From Pedobacter cryoconitis (lineage in GTDB: Bacteria; Bacteroidota; Bacteroidia; Sphingobacteriales; Sphingobacteriaceae): a DNA stretch of 64,000 bases. The stretch covers positions 98,094 to 162,093 of the forward strand of contig NZ_JACHCG010000007.1 in NCBI RefSeq assembly GCF_014200595.1, given 5' to 3'. The translations under genes and the position numbers were made by a program. Shown here in pieces: positions 63,401 to 64,000 of the stretch. The stretch's first letter is position 1; every line of letters begins with the position of its first letter. The notes under the pieces are model-generated. The model saw nothing but the letters and a program-made list of their open reading frames with translations. It was not told the DNA's origin and made no database searches.

Positions 63401-64000
63401 CTGTAGGAGTGCTAGTAGCTGTTGAAGTATTATTACCCGGAATCGGATCATTCTCGTTACCAGTAATACTAGCAGTATTGGCATAAGAACCAGCTGCATT
63501 TACGGTAGCGGTAATGGTCAGTGTAGAGGTTGCAGCATTTGTTAAAGTACCGATTGTCCACAGACCGCTTGCAGGAACATAAGTCGTACCCGCTGGTGGC
63601 GTAGAGCTCACGTAGGTGTAACCAGCCGGAAGCAGATCAGTAACTACGATACCCGTACCATCACTCGGGCCATTATTAGTAGCCACCAGGGTAAACACGA
63701 CGTTATTTCCAACAGCAGGGGTAGGATTATCCACGGTTTTTACCAGTGCTAAATTGGTGGTTGCTGTAGGAGCTGGTGTGGCTGTCGAGGTATTGTTACC
63801 CGGTGTCGGATCATTCTCGTTACCGGTAATCGTTGCCGTATTGGCATAAGAACCAGCTGCATTTACGGTAGCGGTAATGGTCAGTGTCGAGGCCGTACCA
63901 TTAGTCAGTGTACCGATTGTCCACAGACCGGTTGCAGGAACATAAACCGTACCCGCTGGTGGCGTAGAACTTACGTAAGTGTAACCAGAAGGAAGCAGAT
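57441..64000 (-). CDS. giant repeat protein with gliding-motility C-terminal domain, partial
   Basis: At least 2,186 residues are open from the window edge to 57441; the N-terminus is outside. Ten complete DUF11-type repeats of exactly 121 residues and part of another (type A: LVKTVDNPTP...TITGNENDP) are followed by six repeats of 134-136 residues (type B: VKTLKDPAQ...CTTC). The last 85 residues (NVITPDGDGKNDRL ... GWIELLK) are the T9SS type B sorting domain. It should be secreted and anchored on the surface by the neighbouring PorP/SprF. A start called at 63734 is an internal GTG, not the true start. Confidence 0.93.
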   Translation of the reverse strand, partial: LLPSGYTYVSSTPPAGTVYVPATGLWTIGTLTNGTASTLTITATVNAAGSYANTATITGNENDPTPGNNTSTATPAPTATTNLALVKTVDNPTPAVGNNVVFTLVATNNGPSDGTGIVVTDLLPAGYTYVSSTPPAGTTYVPASGLWTIGTLTNAATSTLTITATVNAAGSYANTASITGNENDPIPGNNTSTATSTPTATTNLALVKTVDNPTPAVGNNVVFTLVATNNGPSDGTGIVVTDLLPAGYTYVSSTPPAGTTYVPATGLWTIGTLTNAATSTMTITATVNAAGTYANTANITGNENDPTPGNNTSTATPVPIATTNLALVKTVDNPTPAVGNNVVFTLVATNNGPSDGTGIVVTDLLPAGYTYVSSTPPAGTTYAPATGLWTIGTLTNAATSTLTITATVNATGTYANTATITGNENDPIPGNNTSTATSTPTATTNLALVKTVDNPTPAIGNNVVFTLVATNNGPSDGTGIAVTDLLPAGYTYVSSTPPAGTTYVPATGLWTIGTLANGTTSTLTITATVNAAGSYANTASITGNENDPTPGNNTSTATPVPTATTNLDLVKTVNNLTPTVGSNVVFTLVATNNGPSDGTGIVVTDLLPAGYTYVSSTPPAGTTYVPATGLWTIGTLTNAATSTLTITATVNATGSYANTATITGNENDPTPGNNTSTATPVPTATTNLDLVKTVDNLTPAVGNNVVFTLVATNNGPSDGTSIVVTDLLPAGYTYVSSTPPAGTTYAPVTGLWTIGTLTNAATSTLTITATVNATGSYANTATITGNENDPTPGNNTSTATPAPIATTNLDLVKTVDNPTPTVGSNVVFTLVATNNGPSNGTGIVVTDLLPSGYTYVSSTPPAGTTYVPATGLWTIGTLTNAATSTLTITATVNAAGSYANTATINGNENDPTPGNNTSTATPVPTATTNLDLVKTVNNATPVVGTDVIFTLVATNNGPSNGTGIVVTDLLPSGYTYVGSTPPAGTTYVPATGLWTIGTLTNAATSTLTITATVNATGTYTNTATITGNENDPTPGNNTSTATTTPTATTNLDLVKTVDNPTPTVGSNVVFTLVATNNGPSNGTGIVVTDLLPSGYTYVSSTPPAGTTYVPATGLWTIGTLTNAATSTLTITATVNGTGSYANTATITGNENDPTPGNNTSTAITTPTATTNLDLVKTVDNANPAVGSNVVFTLVATNNGPSNGTGIVVTDLLPSGYTYVSSTPPAGTTYVPATGLWTIGTLNNAATSTLTITATVNAIGSYANTATITGNENDPASGNNTSTATTTPGTRAHLNIVKALKNPAQANFVPGQAVVYTINVTNNGPSDAAAVNIADTAPVGTTISSWTAITSPGVTYPNASGTGNLTETLTTLANGLTATYEVTVQTPTSFTGNLSNSVTATSTTTDPTPGPCTTCTTTPLPASGQAHLNTVKTLKDPAQTSFVPGQSVVYRINVTNNGPSDAAAVTITDTAPTGTTISSWTAIASAGVTYPNASGTGNLNEIIATLGNGLTATYEVTVQTPASFTGNLSNSVTATSTTTDPTPGPCTTCTTAPLPAAASAMAHLNTVKTLKDPAQTSFVPGQAVVYRINVTNNGPSDAAAVTITDTAPAGTTISSWTAIASAGVTYPNTSGTGNLNETIATLGNGLTATYEVTVQTPASFTGNLSNSVTATSTTTDPTPGPCTTCTTAPLPAAASAMAHLNTVKTLKDPAQTSFVPGQAVVYRINVTNNGPSDAAAVTITDTAPAGTTISSWTAIASAGVTYPNASGTGNLNETIATLGNGQIATYEVTVQTPASFTGNLSNSVTATSTTTDPTPGPCTTCTTAPLPAAASAMAHLNTVKTLKDPAQTSFVPGQAVVYRINVTNNGPSDAAAVTITDTAPAGTTISSWTAITAAGVTYPNTSGNGNLNETLATLANGKTATYEVTVQTPATFTGNLSNSVTATSTTPDPTPGPCTTCTTAPISSSPQASLVVVKTLKDPAQQNFVTGDAVIYTIKVTNNGPNDALDVNIKDVAPAGTRITKWAAIPVTGLTYPNIGGTTDLNETIAVLPNGLTAVYEVTVQTPVTFTGSLINTVVVNSRTNNPNSSDCPNCTTNPLSSVLPDIIIPNVITPDGDGKNDRLVIPGIEHYPGSVLLIYNRWGNQVYRATNYDNSWTGEGLSGGTYYYVLQLKTGQNTKSYKGWIELLK
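57715..60130 (-). repeat. six type-B repeats (134-136 residues)
   Basis: The TTTCAGTG-type landmark of each unit falls at 58069, 58471, 58879, 59287, 59695 and 60097, spacings 402, 408, 408, 408, 402 bp. Units 58471-59695 are nearly identical at DNA level. Each ends with a CTTCTT or close variant of paired cysteines. Confidence 0.9.
60131..64000 (-). repeat. type-A DUF11 repeats at exact 363-bp spacing
   Basis: The landmark encoding KTV falls at 60469, 60832, 61195, 61558, 61921, 62284, 62647, 63010, 63373 and 63736; every spacing is 363 bp without a single indel. The array continues past the window end. Confidence 0.95.

Noticed and set aside
57441..64000. Regular repeats that might suggest a CRISPR array
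   Set aside because: Units are 363-408 bp, wholly coding in one frame and translate to DUF11-type domains; there are no short repeats with unique spacers.

Overview
The window is about 40% G+C and reads as the chromosome of a free-living Bacteroidota bacterium, most likely Sphingobacteriaceae and Pedobacter-like. The signs are promoters of the TAnnTTTG type, few strong Shine-Dalgarno sites, a PorP/SprF protein beside a giant repeat protein with a gliding-motility C-terminal domain (type IX secretion), LytTR regulators, a TPR-type histidine kinase, and families such as DUF5362 and DUF3253. No insertion sequence, prophage, CRISPR array or rRNA was seen. There is one tRNA, Arg(CCG).

Layout. 1-2110: partial patatin, TspO and a hotdog thioesterase. 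2125-7950: a glycerol locus with a DeoR-type regulator divergent from glpD-glpK-glpF and an outer-membrane protein, closed by a terminator. 8180-10963: a small lipoprotein, DUF3253, a Crp/Fnr regulator with two GTGA-N6-TCA(C) sites just ahead of an SDR gene, then tRNA-Arg. 11163-20537: two convergent, tightly packed operons. One has a UbiA-like membrane prenyltransferase, a dikinase-like phosphotransferase and a GNAT protein. The other has a reductase, an AMP-ligase, a BtaA-like aminocarboxypropyl transferase and an APH-like kinase. Together they look like an uncharacterised lipid or small-molecule pathway. 20951-25360: an AraC regulator and the Ku/LigD end-joining pair.

26098-31076 is a compact class I lanthipeptide-like locus. 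It holds a full-length LanB dehydratase, a LytS-type kinase, a LytTR regulator and, between the last two on the opposite strand, a 48-residue precursor-like peptide. The peptide has a Lys/Leu/Thr-rich leader and a Ser/Thr-rich core with no cysteine, and no LanC or exporter is nearby.

31426-36711: TetR regulator, MgtE, YchF and small proteins. 36917-44829: a heavy-metal RND efflux operon (czcCBA type), its two-component system, and a 53-residue TatA. The efflux operon and tatA have the same promoter layout: four TTAAA(A/G) units at exact 11-bp spacing, with the same distance to a TAnnTTTG element. This predicts that tatA belongs to the metal-response regulon. 45049-53788: a frameshifted DUF1016 nuclease gene, a J-domain/KTSC protein, AlkB, TetR plus DoxX, a lipoprotein, a secreted PIG-L deacetylase, a 43-residue membrane protein and an SSS symporter. 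53757-64000: a TPR histidine kinase, a small exported protein, PorP/SprF, and the C-terminal 2,186 residues of a repeat adhesin-like protein that runs off the window.
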